Source: Flaviaesturariibacter aridisoli | Lineage (GTDB): Bacteria; Bacteroidota; Bacteroidia; Chitinophagales; Chitinophagaceae | DNA: 32,764 bases | Direction: 5' to 3' | Assembly (NCBI RefSeq): GCF_004343705.1 | Contig: NZ_SKFH01000039.1 | Coordinates: forward strand, 1-32,764 | In this document: piece after piece, positions 30,370-32,764 of the stretch | How positions within the stretch are numbered: the first letter of the stretch is position 1 | How the letters are laid out: every line of letters begins with the position of its first letter | The notes under the pieces: generated by a model | The model's input: the letters and a program-made list of their open reading frames with translations, nothing else | Database searches by the model: none | Told to the model about the DNA's origin: nothing | Position numbers and translations under genes: made by a program

Positions 30370-31065
30370 TCACGAAGCGCCGGCTGCGGGCACCGAGGCC
30401 GGGCCGGACGCGTGTGTGCCGGGCGTTTCGTCGAGGGCGCGGGCGGCGAACCAGCGCTTCACGAAATCGGGATGGCGCTTCTCGAGGTTGCGGATCATGG
30501 GGTCGATCTCGTCTTTGAGGAGCTTGTCGGTAGCGGTAAACAATTCGGCAAGGCGCGCCACCTGGATGGTCTTTTCGTTTCGTCCGAGCTTGGGGGCGGG
30601 TGAGAGTTGGCGGAAGTCGTCGGTGAGGGTTTTCAATTCCTCCAGCTGGGTGTCGGTGAAGCCGCGGCGCAGGAGAGCGGTCTTGTGCGTGGTAGCGAGT
30701 GCATGAATGGCATCGGCGACGATGGGCAGGCGGCCGTCGCGGGTGCGGAGGAAGGAACTGCGCGAGTAGCGTGCCTGCGCGATGAGCTCGGGGTTGCCGG
30801 TAGTGGTGCCTTCGGCAACGAGCAGGCCTGCGGTAAGGTGGAGGGCGTCAACGAGCCGGTCTTTCCCGGCGCGTTTGGCGGCTCCCTTGCCGGCAACGGC
30901 GGCTTCCTTGCGGCCGGAGGCCTCATCGATCCCGTCCATGTTTTCCTGGAGGCGATCATGGGCTTCGGCAAGGGCGATGACTTCGTCTACAACGGTGGCT
31001 TCGTCGGTAAGCACGGCGTCGCAGGCTTCGTACATGTTGTCTTTTTCTTCTTGACGATCGTTCAT
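30370..31065 (-). CDS. Helical protein of unknown function, array-associated family member 2
   Basis: A 231-residue soluble, mostly alpha-helical protein. It opens MNDRQEEKDNMYEACDAVL, has a Lys/Ala linker (RKEAAVAGKGAAKRAGKDR) near residue 52-70, a central helix bundle (LTAGLLVAEGTTTGNPELIAQARY, VADAIHALATTHKTALLRRG), a late block RNLEKRHPDFVKRWFAARALDE, and a low-complexity Ala/Pro/Ser tail. The order and spacing match the 698-1375 product (MY near the start, linker, L/A-rich core, HP(D/E)F followed by an aromatic-rich AR helix), although identity is low. Monocistronic with its own terminator. The 21-bp array lies 216 bp upstream in the same relative position as at locus 1. No known domain recognised. 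Confidence 0.83.
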   Translation of the reverse strand: MNDRQEEKDNMYEACDAVLTDEATVVDEVIALAEAHDRLQENMDGIDEASGRKEAAVAGKGAAKRAGKDRLVDALHLTAGLLVAEGTTTGNPELIAQARYSRSSFLRTRDGRLPIVADAIHALATTHKTALLRRGFTDTQLEELKTLTDDFRQLSPAPKLGRNEKTIQVARLAELFTATDKLLKDEIDPMIRNLEKRHPDFVKRWFAARALDETPGTHASGPASVPAAGAS

Positions 31066-31281
31066 GGCGATGTATGTTTTGTGGTTAGGAAATCGCTTGG
31101 AGGGAACGGATCGGTGTTTTGGGGGGTCAGCAGTGGTTCGTAAATGAATTTACGGCAGGGCTTTCAAATTCGGTGCAGCGAAAGCGGATTTTCTTTCGAA
31201 ACTACCGGGAGCGCGCCGGTCCTTTGGCCCGAAAAACGCCCTGTGGCGTTCCGTATCAGCACGTTACATATTAAAACGGGG
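31066..31281. other. Leader/promoter region between the second array and its gene
   Basis: No ORF is credible here. On the minus strand a TTTG (AATTTGAAAG, about 31166-31175) followed by TAAATTC and a downstream leader could be promoter-like, but the match is weak. A GCCACAGGGCG/CGCCCTGTGGC hairpin (about 31236-31247) is visible. Confidence 0.4.
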
Positions 31282-31575
31282 AGCCCTGCAAGGCCAATAT
31301 TTGTCATTGTTACCGGCGCGATTGCCATTGTGGCGCTGTAAACGGGCGTTGAACGGGCGCGCGTGGGCGTTGCAGCGCCGGCAATGGCCGTTGCAATCCT
31401 TTCAGCGGTCGTTGCAAGGAAAACAGCGGTCGATGCACGGTTGTTCGTGCTCATTGCAGCCCCGTGGATGGGCGTTGCTGCGCTGCGGGCGGGCATGGAA
31501 AGGCAAATGCCGGTCCTTGCAGGCGCTGCAGGGGTTATTGAAAAAGTGTACGTGGCGGTTGCGGGAGGCTGCAGC
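31282..31575 (-). repeat. 21-bp-periodic tandem array, locus 2 (14 units with unique variable halves)
   Basis: Units begin (plus-strand coordinates) at 31282, 31303, 31324, 31345, 31366, 31387, 31408, 31429, 31450, 31471, 31492, 31513, 31534 and 31555, always 21 bp apart. Plus-strand consensus is GNCRTTGCA plus about 12 variable bases ending mostly in G. Unit position 7 is G in 14 of 14, position 6 is T in 13, and positions 1 and 3 are G and C in 12. The remaining bases of each unit are essentially unrelated to one another (AGCGCCGGCAATG, AATCCTTTCAGCG, AAGGAAAACAGCG, ACGGTTGTTCGTG, and so on). In gene sense the core reads TGCAAYGNC. The array lies upstream of the 30370-31065 gene and ends about 15 bp before the IS256 element. 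Confidence 0.85.
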
Positions 31576-31589
31576 TTACAATGTGGGAG

Positions 31590-32764
31590 AGTGTAAACTA
31601 AACTGTGTCAGGTTGAGACGATTTCTCATCTTTAAAACAGTTTATGAAAAAGGAAAAGAAGGATTTGTTGTCCGGCCTTGATCCGGAAGTTCGCCAGCAG
31701 GCCCTGGATCAGTTTATGAGCGGGAAGGCGGTTTTTGGCAAGGAGGGCGCCCTGGGGCCTTTGCTGCAGCAGTTGCTGGAAGCTGCCCTGGAAGGGGAAC
31801 TCGCCGCGCATTTGAAGGAAGAACAGCCGTATTTAGAAGGGGAGGCGAACCGGCGCAACGGTTTTTCCCGTAAGCAGCTTCGAACCGCCGCCGGCACTAT
31901 CGAACTATCCACGCCCCGCGACCGCCTGGGTTCCTTTGAGCCGGACCTGGTCAAAAAGCGGCAAACCATTCTGGCCGATAACCTCGAGGAAAAGATTCTG
32001 GGTTTGTACGGGCTGGGGATGTCGCTTCGGGATATCTCGCGGCATATCGAAGAGATGTACGGCACCGAGATCTCCCACACGGTCTTATCCGAGATCACCG
32101 ACCGGGTGGTTCCTGCGGTGAAGGCCTGGCAGAGCCGGCCCCTGGACCCCGTCTATCCCATTATGTGGCTGGATGCCATGTACTATAAAGTGCGGGACGA
32201 GGAGTCCGGTAAGGTGGTGACGCGCTGCCTGTATAATATACTGGGCATCCTTCCCTCGGGCCACAAGGAGGTATTGGGCTGCTACGTGAGCGGGTCGGAA
32301 GGAGCGCGCTTCTGGCTCTCGGTCCTTACAGACCTGAAGAGCCGCGGGGTAGAGGACGTGCTGATTGCCTGTATCGATAACCTGAGCGGATTTGACGATG
32401 CCATCAGGACGGTGTATCCGTATTGCGACGTGCAGAGCTGCATCGTCCACCAGTTGCGCAACTCCGCCAAATATGTAGCTTCTAAAGACCAGCGTGCTGT
32501 TCTAAAGGAGCTGAAGGCGGTGTATGGGGCCGTGAACCGAAGTGTTGGGGAGAGCGCCCTGGAAGCCTTTGCAGGCAAATGGACAAAGCAGTATCCGCTG
32601 GTGGTGAACTCGTGGCAGACCAACTGGGATAAGCTCTCCACCTTCTTCGATTACCCGGAGCACGTACGCCGGGTGATCTATACGACCAACACCATCGAAG
32701 GCTATCACCGGCAATTGCGCAAGGTCACCAAAACAAAAGGAGCCTTCGTCAATGACATGGCGCT
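31590..32764 (+). mobile_element. IS256-family insertion sequence, left part
   Basis: The element consists of a transposase gene and a likely left terminal repeat beginning near 31590 (GTGTAAACTAAACTGTGTCA, 31592-31611). The exact end and target duplication cannot be fixed because the right end is outside the window. It begins directly beyond the 21-bp array. Confidence 0.75.
31644..32764 (+). CDS. IS256-family (mutator-type) transposase, truncated by window edge
   Basis: An open frame of 373 codons from ATG 31644 to the end of the window. The DDE residues are Asp177 in MWLDAMYYKVRDE, Asp245 in CIDNLSGFDDAI, and Glu352 in TTNTIEGYHRQLRK. The C-x2-H motif typical of the family is SCIVHQLRNS. 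The usual D-G-L at the second Asp is D-N-L here. N-terminal text (GALGPLLQQLLEAALEGELAAHL, EANRRNGFSRKQLRT, IELSTPRDRLGSFEP) is also typical. No frameshift is seen in the visible part, so the copy may be active. These transposases move the element by a copy-out type reaction. Confidence 0.93.
   Translation, partial: MKKEKKDLLSGLDPEVRQQALDQFMSGKAVFGKEGALGPLLQQLLEAALEGELAAHLKEEQPYLEGEANRRNGFSRKQLRTAAGTIELSTPRDRLGSFEPDLVKKRQTILADNLEEKILGLYGLGMSLRDISRHIEEMYGTEISHTVLSEITDRVVPAVKAWQSRPLDPVYPIMWLDAMYYKVRDEESGKVVTRCLYNILGILPSGHKEVLGCYVSGSEGARFWLSVLTDLKSRGVEDVLIACIDNLSGFDDAIRTVYPYCDVQSCIVHQLRNSAKYVASKDQRAVLKELKAVYGAVNRSVGESALEAFAGKWTKQYPLVVNSWQTNWDKLSTFFDYPEHVRRVIYTTNTIEGYHRQLRKVTKTKGAFVNDMA

Noticed and set aside
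31282-31575. CRISPR array
   Set aside because: Unit of 21 bp with a constant part of about 9 bp is far below CRISPR repeat/spacer lengths, and no cas gene or leader is seen.
31164-31681. ORFs on both strands across the second array
   Set aside because: Same artefact of 21-bp periodicity; heptad conservation is at the DNA core only and the frames are not consistent over all units.

Overview
The window reads as a chromosomal segment of a GC-rich member of the Bacteroidota, most likely Chitinophagaceae or a relative (inference). The evidence is gene content: DUF1680/GH127 glycosidase, DUF2911 pair, DUF5117-type zincin, PepSY-like secreted proteins, TatC and a deoxyhypusine-synthase-like protein. 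Starts are commonly preceded by the Bacteroidetes -7 element TAnnTTTG rather than a strong Shine-Dalgarno, and many intergenic gaps hold the short-word repeats seen in this phylum. No rRNA, tRNA, Cas gene or true CRISPR was recognised.

Layout. 1-80: 3' end of an unidentified gene. 81-1435: a 21-bp-periodic repeat array (12 in-phase units, 299-550) followed by a stand-alone gene for a 225-aa helical protein with its own terminator. 1499-2723: a REP-associated tyrosine transposase (RAYT, HUH/Y1) surrounded on both sides by about ten GCATGCCTCCGGCATGC palindromes, most paired with a second hairpin. 2794-3384: gmk. 3470-9441: an AraC-type regulator divergent from a tight operon (PhyH-type dioxygenase, TIM-barrel isomerase/epimerase, MFS sugar porter, GH127/DUF1680 glycosidase), which looks like a small sugar-scavenging locus without SusC/SusD. 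9465-17379: CNNM/CorC-type CBS protein, large secreted zincin, tatC, rpiB, M28 peptidase and a small membrane protein. 17471-17542: a 23-codon hydrophobic mini-ORF with its own promoter-like element and terminator. 17627-18601: deoxyhypusine-synthase-like protein lacking the catalytic lysine.

18779-21698 is a translationally coupled envelope-glycan operon (GT87-like membrane glycosyltransferase, GT2, polysaccharide deacetylase). It is followed by a PepSY-like secreted protein, acpH, two consecutive DUF2911 proteins (one secreted, one lipoprotein), asnB, a second PepSY-like paralogue, a Cys/Met PLP enzyme and an orphan PAS-HisKA_3 sensor kinase. 30370-31575 carries a second helical-protein gene (minus strand) with, again, a 21-bp-periodic array upstream of it (14 units). 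An IS256-family element begins right at the outer edge of that array and runs off the window.

The observation that most deserves follow-up is the shared architecture of the two end loci: two divergent members of one helical protein family, each a monocistron with its own terminator and each preceded in the same relative position by 12-14 units of a strictly 21-bp-periodic array. The period is conserved but the unit core is not (CGCGGA at one, TTGCA at the other), and at the second locus about 11 nt of every unit is essentially unique. I know of no described system with this layout. A second theme is a set of intergenic inverted repeats built from degenerate 7- or 8-bp words, several word families of which recur within the window.
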